Assembly (NCBI RefSeq): GCF_008630065.1
Contig: NZ_VWPL01000018.1
Location: 1 to 64,000 of the forward strand
Source of the DNA: Blastochloris sulfoviridis
GTDB lineage: Bacteria; Pseudomonadota; Alphaproteobacteria; Rhizobiales; Xanthobacteraceae
DNA length: 64,000 nucleotides
Direction of reading: 5' to 3'
This document shows positions 40,143-48,444 of this stretch, in pieces. The notes under the pieces were generated by a model. It was not told where the DNA came from. It worked only from the letters and a program-made list of their open reading frames with translations, and ran no database searches. The number at the start of each line of letters is the position of its first letter. Position 1 is the stretch's first letter. A program made the position numbers and the translations under genes.

Positions 40143-40928
40143 TCACAGAGGTGGAGAATAGGTTTTCCCGATCGATGAAATCTCGCCGCACAAGCGCTCG
40201 AAATCGGCGGCGCCGCGGCTCGCGGGCCGATAGGCGCGCACGGGAACGCCCTGGCCGAACGCCTCCGCCAGCGACACGTCGACCCGGATCGCCCGGAAGA
40301 TTCGTTCCGGCCCGTAGCGGCGGATGAGCTCGGCCAGCACGGCGCGCTGCATGGTCGAGCGGGTATCGACCAGCACCGGCACGATGGCGAGCGGCCCCAA
40401 CGCCGGGTTGACATATGCCGCCACCCGGAAGAACAGCCGCGCGAACTGCGACACGCCGTCGAGCGCCAGCCAATGCAGCACGGTCGGCACCAGGCAGCGG
40501 TCGGCCGCCGCCAGTGCGTTCACCAAGGCCGCGTCTACCGTCGGCGGCGTATCGAGCACGATGGCGGCGTAGCGCGCGCGCAGCGGCTCCAGCGCTGCGG
40601 CCAGCGCGCGTGGCTCGCGCACCGTGAAGTCGCCGGCGAAGCCGCGATCGGCCGGCACAATGTCGAGGCCCGCGATCGAAGTCGGGCGCACCGCCTCCTC
40701 AAGGCGCGCAGCGCGGCCGGTGAACAGGTCATGGACCGTCGGCTCGCCTGCCTTGGCGATCACCCCGAGTCCCAGCCCGGCATGGCCTTGCGGATCCATG
40801 TCGACAAGGAGCGTCGGCCCGTGCGTGCGCACCAGCTCCGCCGCCAGGTTGACGGCCACCGTCGTCTTGCCGGTGCCGCCCTTGCGGTTCGCAACCAGGA
40901 TCACGGGATGTTCGACAGATCCGAGCAC
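40143..40928 (-). CDS. ParA/MinD-family ATPase of chemosensory operon
   Basis: A 261-residue deviant-Walker ATPase: VANRKGGTGKTTVAVNLAAE (Walker A with the signature Lys), LLVDMDPQGHAGLGLGV (A') and IVLDTPPTVDAAL (Walker B). It lies inside the chemotaxis operon, as do ParC of Vibrio and PpfA of Rhodobacter sphaeroides, which place chemosensory arrays and ensure each daughter cell receives one (family knowledge). A GTG start at 40928, with GAGGGG upstream, gives the P-loop at the N-terminus. No ParB partner is present, as in those cases. Confidence 0.88.
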   Translation of the reverse strand: MLGSVEHPVILVANRKGGTGKTTVAVNLAAELVRTHGPTLLVDMDPQGHAGLGLGVIAKAGEPTVHDLFTGRAARLEEAVRPTSIAGLDIVPADRGFAGDFTVREPRALAAALEPLRARYAAIVLDTPPTVDAALVNALAAADRCLVPTVLHWLALDGVSQFARLFFRVAAYVNPALGPLAIVPVLVDTRSTMQRAVLAELIRRYGPERIFRAIRVDVSLAEAFGQGVPVRAYRPASRGAADFERLCGEISSIGKTYSPPL

Positions 40929-40938
40929 GATGATCCCC

Positions 40939-41184
40939 TCAGGCCGTACGCCTCTGGCCGTGGCCGAGGCAGGCCGCCAGCCCGCGGTCCTGCACATCGC
41001 CGCGAATCTCCGCACTGGACGCCCGCAGAATCTGCGCGATCGCCGTGTGAACGCGAAGCAGACTCGTCACGTCGACCACCGGGGCATGGGCCGAGCGCAG
41101 GAACGCCAGGAGCCCCTCGGCGTCGTCAATGGTCGCAATTCCAGTGATGGTCGCGACGTCGCCATCGTAGGTGATCGGCATCAC
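40939..41184 (-). CDS. Small STAS-like protein
   Basis: An 81-residue protein beginning MMPITYDGDVATITGIATID, with APVVDVTSLLRVHTAIAQIL resembling the STAS (anti-sigma-factor-antagonist-like) fold. It overlaps the end of cheA by four bases and precedes the ParA gene by about ten. In other operons such proteins link to protein clustering or partner switching; here its role is unknown. Confidence 0.65.
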   Translation of the reverse strand: MMPITYDGDVATITGIATIDDAEGLLAFLRSAHAPVVDVTSLLRVHTAIAQILRASSAEIRGDVQDRGLAACLGHGQRRTA

Positions 41185-43835
41185 ATGATCTCCGCAGGAT
41201 CCAGGACCAGCAGCACCCGCCCGTCGCCGAGCAACGCCGTGCCGGAAAACACGCTCGTGGACGCGAGCAGGCCGTCCAGCGGACGCACGATCACCTCCAG
41301 CCGCTCGCGGAAGCCATCCACGATGACGCCGGCCCGACGCCGGCCGACCTGCACCACCATCACCGCTTCCTCGCCATCCTCATCGACCGGCGTGGCCGGC
41401 AGATCCAGCACGCCGGAAAGCCGCACCAGCGGCACCACCACGTTGCGCAACACGAAGGCTTCGCGGTCCTTGATGGTGTGGATGCGCCCGCGCGGCACCT
41501 TGACGGTCTCGGCCACCGCATCCATGGGAATGCCGAACACGTGGCTGCCGCACAGCACCGTGACCACCCGCGTCACCGCCATGGTCAGCGGCAAGCGCAG
41601 GGTGATGGTGGTGCCCACGCCCGGCCGGCTCGACAGCCAGACCTCGCCGCCGGCCTTTTGCACCGCGGTGCGCACCACGTCCATGCCGACGCCGCGGCCC
41701 GACAGGTCCGACACCTGGTCGCGGGTCGAGAAGCCGGCGGCGAACACCAGATTGACCGCGTCGGTGTCCGACATCTGGGCGGCCTGCCCGGCATCGATCA
41801 GCCCGGTCCTGACCGCCTTCGCCTTGACCGCCTCGGGATCGATGCCCTTGCCGTCGTCGGCGACCTCGATCACCACATTGTCGTTCTCCTGGCGCGCGGC
41901 AAGGCGAATGGTGCCGTGCGCCGACTTGCCAGCAGCGCGGCGCGCCTCGGGCACCTCGATTCCGTGGTCCACACTGTTGCGGACGATGTGGATCAGCGGA
42001 TCGGCAAGGCTCTCCAGCACGTTCTTGTCGGCCTCGGTCGACTCGCCCTCGATCACGAGCTCGATGGTCTTGTCGAGCTTGCGCGCAGTGTCGCGCACCA
42101 GCCGCGGAAAGCGCTGGAACAACTGACTCACCGGCATCATGCGCACCGACATCACGCCGACCTGCAGCCCCTGCGCGATGCGGTCGATGACGGCGAACTG
42201 GTCCTTGATCTCGCGCGAAAGCTGGCGCGAGCCGAACACCTCCTCGGCGCGCTTGGCGAGGTAGGGCAGGCCGTTCTTGGCCACGACCAGTTCGGCCACC
42301 AGGTTCATCAACATATCGATCTTGGCCTGATCGACGCGCAGCACCCGCGTCGCGCCGGACTTGCCGTCGTCGCGGTGGTCCTCGGCGCGGCGCTGGTCCG
42401 CGCGGGCCATGGTCGGCTCTCCCGCCGGCGCCGCCGGGCCGCCAGCAGCCGCAGCCGCCACGATCGGCGACTGCACGGCCGCCGGCGCGCCAAAGTCGGG
42501 CGCAAGGTCGGTCAACAGCACGCCGATGAACGCCGCCAGCGGCTGATGGTGCCGCTGGGTCCGCGCCGCCTGCAGCGCGGACTCGAGACCGGCAATCCGG
42601 TCGCTGACGCCAATGGCACAAAGCGTGTTGCGCACGGTCGCGGCCACCGCATCGAGCCGGCCGGCGGAAATGTCCTCGCTTGTCGACGTCGCGAGAATGG
42701 CGACCTGGACGGCGAGCAGATCGACGGCGAGGCTGAGAACCCCGTCCGGGGTCGCGCCGCGCGACTCTGCCGCGCCGCCCGTCTGCGGCATGCGCCCCTC
42801 GCCGACGGCGCGCACCAGCCGGCCAAGCAGAGCAGGCGCCGCCAGCCCCCGTGCGTCGAGCACGCAGCGCAGCCAGCGCAGCGCCGAAGCCTCGAAGCTC
42901 GCCGGCGCCAGGATGCTCTCCAGCGCAGCAACTGCTGCGATGAGACCGCCGGCATCGCCCGCCTCCAGCGCCGCCCCCGCGGTCTCGGCAAAGTCCGCGC
43001 AGACCTCGCCGCCGAAGACATGGCCGGCGGGCTCAACGAGATCGTCCGGACCAATGACCGCCACGTGGACGCGGTCGTAGACGTAGCGCGTGTGCTCGTG
43101 GATCTCGTCCGCCGACGCCTGGCACAGCACGTGAAACCGGAGCCAGCACGAGAACGGGTCGAGGTCATCGAACGCCGGCAGCGGCCCCGCCTCCTCCGCC
43201 TGCAGCGCCAGCAATCCCGGCGCGCTGGCAGCCAATGCCAGCGGATCGTCGCCGCGGAAGAAGCAGTCCTCTTCCGGCTCGAAGCACCACGCCACCAGCG
43301 GCGTATCCGACGCTGCGGCCTCGGCATAGGCGCGGCGGCGCTCGACCTCGGGCACCGCAGCAAGCCAGGCCGGCGCGGGCTCATGCGCCGGCAAAGGCGC
43401 GCGCGCGGCGGCCGAAGGCGTGGGCTCTGCAGCCGCTGCCGCTGTGTCTTGCAGTTCGCGCAGCGTACGAAGCGCCGCGATGCGCGCCGAGGTCAGCGCA
43501 TCCGCATCGGGCGCCAGCGCCTCGGCCGACTCCAGCGTGTCGACGAGATCGCCCAGGACGTCGAGGCTCTCCAAAAGTTCGTCGACGATATCCGCCGTCA
43601 GCGCGAACTTCTCGGCGCGCACGTCGCCAAGCAGATCCTCGGCCGCGTGCACAAGGCTGGTCAGCGGCTTGACGTCGAACAGGCCCGACGAGCCCTTGAG
43701 GGTGTGGACCGCCCGGAACACGTCATTGACCAGGCTCATCTGACCGGGATGGCGCTCCAGTTCGAGCAGGCCGGCTCCGGCGGTCTCGATCAGCTCGCGC
43801 GCTTCGGGAATGAACTGGGCAAGCAATGCGTTCAT
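41181..43835 (-). CDS. cheA: Chemotaxis histidine kinase
   Basis: CheA autophosphorylates on the HPt histidine and passes phosphate to CheY and CheB. Order in the 884 residues: HPt domain with VFRAVHTLKGSSGLFDVKPL (His44), a long variable middle (about 130-500) containing a P2-like segment (CFFRGDDPLALAASAPGLLA), dimerisation helices (RVDQAKIDMLMNLVAELVVA), the ATPase domain with HIVRNSVDHGIE, VADDGKGIDPEAV and GRGVGMDVVRTAV, and a C-terminal CheW-like domain. It overlaps the CheY gene upstream (ATGA) and the STAS gene downstream. The middle region is longer than in enteric CheA. Confidence 0.95.
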   Translation of the reverse strand: MNALLAQFIPEARELIETAGAGLLELERHPGQMSLVNDVFRAVHTLKGSSGLFDVKPLTSLVHAAEDLLGDVRAEKFALTADIVDELLESLDVLGDLVDTLESAEALAPDADALTSARIAALRTLRELQDTAAAAAEPTPSAAARAPLPAHEPAPAWLAAVPEVERRRAYAEAAASDTPLVAWCFEPEEDCFFRGDDPLALAASAPGLLALQAEEAGPLPAFDDLDPFSCWLRFHVLCQASADEIHEHTRYVYDRVHVAVIGPDDLVEPAGHVFGGEVCADFAETAGAALEAGDAGGLIAAVAALESILAPASFEASALRWLRCVLDARGLAAPALLGRLVRAVGEGRMPQTGGAAESRGATPDGVLSLAVDLLAVQVAILATSTSEDISAGRLDAVAATVRNTLCAIGVSDRIAGLESALQAARTQRHHQPLAAFIGVLLTDLAPDFGAPAAVQSPIVAAAAAGGPAAPAGEPTMARADQRRAEDHRDDGKSGATRVLRVDQAKIDMLMNLVAELVVAKNGLPYLAKRAEEVFGSRQLSREIKDQFAVIDRIAQGLQVGVMSVRMMPVSQLFQRFPRLVRDTARKLDKTIELVIEGESTEADKNVLESLADPLIHIVRNSVDHGIEVPEARRAAGKSAHGTIRLAARQENDNVVIEVADDGKGIDPEAVKAKAVRTGLIDAGQAAQMSDTDAVNLVFAAGFSTRDQVSDLSGRGVGMDVVRTAVQKAGGEVWLSSRPGVGTTITLRLPLTMAVTRVVTVLCGSHVFGIPMDAVAETVKVPRGRIHTIKDREAFVLRNVVVPLVRLSGVLDLPATPVDEDGEEAVMVVQVGRRRAGVIVDGFRERLEVIVRPLDGLLASTSVFSGTALLGDGRVLLVLDPAEIM

Positions 43836-44263
43836 GCCGCGCCTCCGATCATGATTTGCCCCGCCATCAGCCGCGCATGGTGCGCAAGGCAGTCAGGCTT
43901 CACCGGTTTTACGAGGTAGAGATTGGCGCCGGCGGCGAAGGCGCGCTGCCGATCGGTGTCCTTTGCCTCGGTCGAGATCATGATGGCCGGGATGCCGGCG
44001 CCCTCGGCCTGGCAGCGCAGCCGGCTGAGGAAGGTGTAGCCGTCCATCCGCGGCATGTTGACGTCGACGATCACCAAGTCGTAGCTGGCCTCCGCCATCT
44101 TCTCCAGCGCCTCGAGGCCGTTGAAGGCCTCGTCGACGTCGAAGCCGGAAGCCTCAAGCACGTCGCGATAGAACATGCGGATGGTGGCCGCGTCATCGAC
44201 GATGAGAACATGCGGCACCGCGGAATTGGACGTTGCAGGTTTCAGCGTTGCGCGATTCGACAT
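43832..44263 (-). CDS. Response regulator (CheY-like), second
   Basis: A 143-residue receiver protein: LIVDDAATIRMFYRDVL, VIVDVNMPRMDGYTFL and LYLVKPVKPDCLAHH show the acidic pair, the phospho-Asp and the Lys. The N-terminus has about fifteen extra residues. It overlaps the cheA start by four bases, so it is expressed with the kinase. The start at 44263 is the first ATG after the cheR stop. Confidence 0.92.
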   Translation of the reverse strand: MSNRATLKPATSNSAVPHVLIVDDAATIRMFYRDVLEASGFDVDEAFNGLEALEKMAEASYDLVIVDVNMPRMDGYTFLSRLRCQAEGAGIPAIMISTEAKDTDRQRAFAAGANLYLVKPVKPDCLAHHARLMAGQIMIGGAA

Positions 44264-44270
44264 GGCAGCC

Positions 44271-45128
44271 TCATGAGGGCTTCTGGTAGACGATGGCGTT
44301 CGGAAATTTGCGAACGTCAAACAGCGACGATACCCGGCTCATCGATTCCGAATGGCCGAGGCAAACGAATCCGCCGGGGCGGAGAACCTCGAAGATGGTC
44401 TCCGCGGCCTCTCGACGTGACATGTCGTCGAAATAGATCAGGAGGTTGCGGCAGAACACGACGTCAAAGCCGCGGAATCGCGCGGTCGAGAGCGCGTCCG
44501 CCAGGTTGGCCTGAACGAAGGTGATCGAGTCGCGGATCTCCGGAATGACCTGGTGGACATCCTCGCCCACCGGCGTCATGTAGCGCGCGATGGTGGCCTT
44601 CGGCACGTACTGCAGCGCCCGCTCGCCATAGACGCCACGGCGGGCCCGCTCAAGCACCTTGGTATCGATGTCGGAGGCGACGATCTCGACCGCGAAATCG
44701 TCGACCCGCCGCCAGTGATCGAGAAGCTGAAAGGCGATCGAATAGGGCTCCTCGCCGGTCGAGCACGGGATCGTCCAGATCCGCACCGCGTCTCCGTTTC
44801 GGCGCGAGCGTGTCACCTCGGGCAGGATCGATTCGACGAGGCAGCGGAACTGATACTCCTCGCGATAGAAATAGGTCTCGTTCACCGTCATTGCGTTGAC
44901 GAGAAGCTGGAGTTCCGCGCCATTGGCCTGGTAGCGCGTCAGGTTGAAATAGTCGTGGAAGGCCGGCACGTTGCAGGCCGCCATGCGTTCGCGCAGGCGC
45001 TTGTCGACGAAATAGCGCTTGTTGTCGGCGAACATGATGCCCGTCTTGCGGTAGAAGAACTCGCGAAAGCGCGAGAAGTCCTCGTCCGAAATGGCGGGCT
45101 CCGCCCTGCGCGCTGCTGGCTGGGTCAT
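44271..45128 (-). CDS. cheR: Chemotaxis methyltransferase
   Basis: CheR methylates glutamates on receptors using SAM. The 285-residue protein has the N-terminal helical domain (DFSRFREFFYRKTGIMFADN), the SAM motif VRIWTIPCSTGEEPYSIAF, VEIVASDIDTKVLERARRG and FDVVFCRNLLIYFDD, all typical. It sits between the HEAT protein gene and cheY in the chemosensory operon. Confidence 0.95.
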   Translation of the reverse strand: MTQPAARRAEPAISDEDFSRFREFFYRKTGIMFADNKRYFVDKRLRERMAACNVPAFHDYFNLTRYQANGAELQLLVNAMTVNETYFYREEYQFRCLVESILPEVTRSRRNGDAVRIWTIPCSTGEEPYSIAFQLLDHWRRVDDFAVEIVASDIDTKVLERARRGVYGERALQYVPKATIARYMTPVGEDVHQVIPEIRDSITFVQANLADALSTARFRGFDVVFCRNLLIYFDDMSRREAAETIFEVLRPGGFVCLGHSESMSRVSSLFDVRKFPNAIVYQKPS

Positions 45129-45136
45129 CGCGATCC

Positions 45137-45745
45137 TTATGCGATCCGCTTGATCGCTGCCGTGACGGCGAATGCCATGAACGGCTCCGTCCTGAAGCGG
45201 CCGGCGACGGCTTCGAGGTCGGCAACCATGTCCGGCGTGCCGATCTCGGCCAACACCTCGACGGCGGCGGCGCAGACATTGACGTGGGGATCGCTGGCAA
45301 TGACACGCCGTGCCAGACAGGCGGCGGAGGGATGACGCAGCCGGTGGAGCACCCCCAGCGCGAAGATGCGCACATCGCTGTCGGGATCGTCGAGCAGGCC
45401 GGCGATCTCCTGCAGCACAACTTCGGGATCCATCTCCTGAAGCGTCTCGATGGCGCCGTTGCGCCGCGCCGCATCCTCGTCGCGCAGCAGATCGACCAGC
45501 GCCGACACCGCACGTGGGCCGTCGGTGCGGCCGATCGCGGTGAGCAGCGTCTCGACCACGCTGGGCTCGCTCTCGACTCTGAGCCGATCGGCCAGCGCAT
45601 CGACGCTGTCGCGTTGCCCGGCAAGGAGGCGCGCGGCGTTGCGGCGCGCCGCCGGATCTGTCGACTCGAGGTCGTCGAGGAGCTGGCCGCTATCCGCCGC
45701 TGCGACGCCTTCGTCCACGAGTTTCGACCTGATCAGCCCCATCAT
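45137..45745 (-). CDS. HEAT-repeat protein of chemosensory operon
   Basis: A 202-residue protein made of HEAT/PBS-lyase-like helical repeats (DPAARRNAARLLAGQ, EPSVVETLLTAIGRTD, DAARRNGAIETLQEMD, DSDVRIFALGVLHRL, HVNVCAAAVEVLAEIG). Such folds are protein-binding surfaces. HEAT proteins appear in some non-enteric chemosensory operons, where they may scaffold kinase or receptor assemblies; the exact partner is unknown. Its start follows the cheB stop by four bases. Confidence 0.85.
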   Translation of the reverse strand: MMGLIRSKLVDEGVAAADSGQLLDDLESTDPAARRNAARLLAGQRDSVDALADRLRVESEPSVVETLLTAIGRTDGPRAVSALVDLLRDEDAARRNGAIETLQEMDPEVVLQEIAGLLDDPDSDVRIFALGVLHRLRHPSAACLARRVIASDPHVNVCAAAVEVLAEIGTPDMVADLEAVAGRFRTEPFMAFAVTAAIKRIA

Positions 45746-45749
45746 GCCC

Positions 45750-46805
45750 TCACATCAGCCACGCGGCGATCTGCGCCGGAATGCGCCCCGCCGCCAGCAC
45801 GGTCGTGGCGCCGCCGAGCCGCACCAGCTCGCCCGGCATGCCGAACACGATCGCCGAGGATTCCGACTCGGCGATGGTGCGGCCGCCCTGCGCCTTGAGA
45901 TCGCGCATCGCCTCCGCACCGTCATTGCCCATGCCGGTCAACTCGATGCCGATGACGTTCGGCGCCTCGAACGCCTTCATCGCCGAGCGCACCAGGCGGT
46001 CGACGCTGGGATGCCACAGCCAGTTCGGATCGCTCGGCACGGCATTGATCAGCTTGCGCCCGAGCCGACTTTCGACCACGACGTCCATGTCGCCGCGCCC
46101 GATATAGATTCGCCCGCGCGTGAGCGGCGTCGGCTCGCTCGCCTCCACCACCTCAAGCTGGCACAGCCGGTTGAGGCGCGCGGCGAAAGGTCCGGTGAAT
46201 GCCATCGGCATGTGCTGCGCGATCACCACCGGCCACGGCAGATCGGCCGGCAAGGCGGGCAGAATGTCCTCCAGCGTGCGCGGACCGCCGGTGGAGACGC
46301 CGACCACCACCACGCCGCCAACCGTGCCGAGCTGGCTGCGCAACGCCGGGCGCCGGCATGTCTCCGCCGCCGCCCGCCGCACCCGGCTGGCCAGCCCCAG
46401 CGCACGGCGCGGCCGCGCCCGTGCCGCCGCCCGCACCTTGGTGCGGATCTCGTCGGCGATCTCGTCGATATTGAGCGACACCGTGCCGCCCGGCTTGGCG
46501 ATCCAGTCGACCGCGCCAAGCTGTAGCGCCTCCAGCGTCGCCACCGCACCCTCGGTGGTGATCGAGGACAGCATCACCACCGGCTTGGGGTTGGTGGCCA
46601 TGATCTCCGACAGGCAGGTCAGCCCGTCCATCTCCGGCATGTTGACGTCGAGGGTGATGACGTCGGGATCGAACTGGGGGATCTGCTCCAACGCATCCTT
46701 GCCGTTGCGGGCCGTACGGACCTCGAACCCGCCGCGCTCCTCGAACACGGCCCGGACGAATTTCCGCATCAGGGCCGAGTCGTCGACAACCAGAAGCTTG
46801 ACCAA
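45750..46805 (-). CDS. cheB: Chemotaxis response regulator and methylesterase
   Basis: CheB removes receptor methyl groups when its receiver domain is phosphorylated. The 351-residue protein has a receiver (LLVVDDSALMRKFVRAVF; ITLDVNMPEMDGLTCL) and a C-terminal esterase with the Ser in VVGVSTGGPRTL, the His in VIAQHMPMAFTG and the Asp in TGMGNDGAEAMRDL. The start is TTG at 46805, supported by GGAGG five to six bases upstream and the canonical N-terminus. Confidence 0.95.
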   Translation of the reverse strand: MVKLLVVDDSALMRKFVRAVFEERGGFEVRTARNGKDALEQIPQFDPDVITLDVNMPEMDGLTCLSEIMATNPKPVVMLSSITTEGAVATLEALQLGAVDWIAKPGGTVSLNIDEIADEIRTKVRAAARARPRRALGLASRVRRAAAETCRRPALRSQLGTVGGVVVVGVSTGGPRTLEDILPALPADLPWPVVIAQHMPMAFTGPFAARLNRLCQLEVVEASEPTPLTRGRIYIGRGDMDVVVESRLGRKLINAVPSDPNWLWHPSVDRLVRSAMKAFEAPNVIGIELTGMGNDGAEAMRDLKAQGGRTIAESESSAIVFGMPGELVRLGGATTVLAAGRIPAQIAAWLM

Positions 46806-46864
46806 GACTGCCTCCGATGAATCTCATGCAGGGCATTGCGTGACGTCGCGCTCGCGGCGGCGAA

Positions 46865-48409
46865 TCACGCAGCGTCCTGCATTGCGCCCAACTCGTCGGT
46901 TGCCAGCAGCCTGGCGACGTCGAGCATAAGGATCATGCGCTGCGCCGCCGGCATGTTGGCAACATGGGTGATGGCCCCGGCGTCGGCGGTGGCGATGTCC
47001 GGCGCGAGGGCGATCGCCGAGCGCGGAATGCGCAGCACTTCCGACACGTGGTCGACGATGAAGCCGGTGCGGACGCCACCGATGGTGAACACCATGATGC
47101 GTTGGCGGTCGTTGCGTTCGATCGTCGCCAGTCCGAACCGCTTGCGCTGGTCGATCACCGGCAGCACCGCGCCGCGCAGATTCACCATGCCCTCGACGAA
47201 CGAGGCCGATTTCGGCACGTGCGTCAACTGCTCGGGCACGCGCACGATCTCCTGCACGGCGTCGATCGGCACGCCGTATTCCTCGTCGGCAAGGCGGAAC
47301 ACCACGAACTGGTCCTCCTCCTCGGCCGCCGCCTGAACATCGTCTCCGGTCCTGGTCATCGTCTCCCCCTGGTCGCGGATTTCGGTGCTCCTGAAGGCGT
47401 CCTGGATCGTCGCATTGGTGAAGAGCCGCTCCGCCGACAGGATCGAGACCAGGCGCTTGCCGCCCTCGATGCGGCAGATCATCTCGACCTCGCGCAACGA
47501 CCCACCGCTCGACAGAAGCTCGGGCAGAGGATCGACGATGCTGCGCGGCACCCGCAGCACCTCCTTCACCGTGTCGGTGACGATGCCGACCGCAAGGGCG
47601 TCATTGTCCTTGGACAGCGACACCACCACGATGCGGCACTGCTCGCCGAGTTCGCTCATCGGCAGGCCGAACAGCCGGCGCAGGCTGACCAGCGGCAACA
47701 GGCGACTTCTGAGGGTCATCACCCCGAGAACGCTGGCGTCGCTGTTGGGCACCGCGCTGATCACTTCCGGCACCTGGACGATCTCCTGGACGTGCTCGAT
47801 CGGCAGGGCATATTCCTGCCCGGCGAGGCCGAACGAGACGAGCTGGATTTCATCGGCAGCGACCTCGCTGGCGTGGCGACGCTCCACGGCCCGCTCGCCC
47901 TCGCCGCCAGGGCCTGGCTCCTTGCGGGCATCGCGTCTGCCCTGCCGCATCAGGCGGCCGGGCTCCAGGATCATGATCATGCCGTTCGGGCGCTTGATCA
48001 TGCCGGAGACGAGATCGGTGGCCACCGTGCCGTGCATGGTGTCGGTTCTCTCGATCTCCTGCAGCTCGCTGGTGACGACGCTGGCCATCCGGTCGACGAC
48101 GAAGCCGACCGGCGTTCCCTGATTGATCACCACCACGCGGGTGGCGTCATCGTGCTCGGCGTCGGGCAGGTTGAACACCCGGCGCAGGCTGCTGACCGGC
48201 AGCACGTTGCCGCGCAGATTGGCGAGACCGGCGAGGCTGCGCGGTGACAGCGGCACCTCGACCATTTCAGGAAGCCGAATGATCTCCTGGACCTCGGCAA
48301 GCGGCACGGCATAGGTCTCGCGGTCGACGTGGAAGGTCACGAACTGGCGGATCGTGCCCGAGGATTCGTCCTCGGCCTCCGGCTCGGCGACAGTCGATTT
48401 GGTGGACAT
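46865..48409 (-). CDS. Three-domain CheW-type coupling protein
   Basis: A 514-residue protein consisting of three successive CheW domains joined by charged linkers. Each has the same order of motifs: QFVTFHVDRETYAVPLAEVQ with LAGLANLRGNVLPV (domain 1), QLVSFGLAGQEYALPIEHVQ with LGVMTLRSRLLPLV (domain 2), and QFVVFRLADEEYGVPIDAVQ with VEGMVNLRGAVLPV (domain 3). No single-domain CheW is in the operon, so this protein probably provides all coupling between receptor and CheA. The ATG at 48409 follows AAGGAGTG. Multi-CheW proteins are known but uncommon. Confidence 0.9.
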   Translation of the reverse strand: MSTKSTVAEPEAEDESSGTIRQFVTFHVDRETYAVPLAEVQEIIRLPEMVEVPLSPRSLAGLANLRGNVLPVSSLRRVFNLPDAEHDDATRVVVINQGTPVGFVVDRMASVVTSELQEIERTDTMHGTVATDLVSGMIKRPNGMIMILEPGRLMRQGRRDARKEPGPGGEGERAVERRHASEVAADEIQLVSFGLAGQEYALPIEHVQEIVQVPEVISAVPNSDASVLGVMTLRSRLLPLVSLRRLFGLPMSELGEQCRIVVVSLSKDNDALAVGIVTDTVKEVLRVPRSIVDPLPELLSSGGSLREVEMICRIEGGKRLVSILSAERLFTNATIQDAFRSTEIRDQGETMTRTGDDVQAAAEEEDQFVVFRLADEEYGVPIDAVQEIVRVPEQLTHVPKSASFVEGMVNLRGAVLPVIDQRKRFGLATIERNDRQRIMVFTIGGVRTGFIVDHVSEVLRIPRSAIALAPDIATADAGAITHVANMPAAQRMILMLDVARLLATDELGAMQDAA

Positions 48410-48444
48410 GATCCGCACTCCTTCTCAATTGGCGAGGCGTGCCA

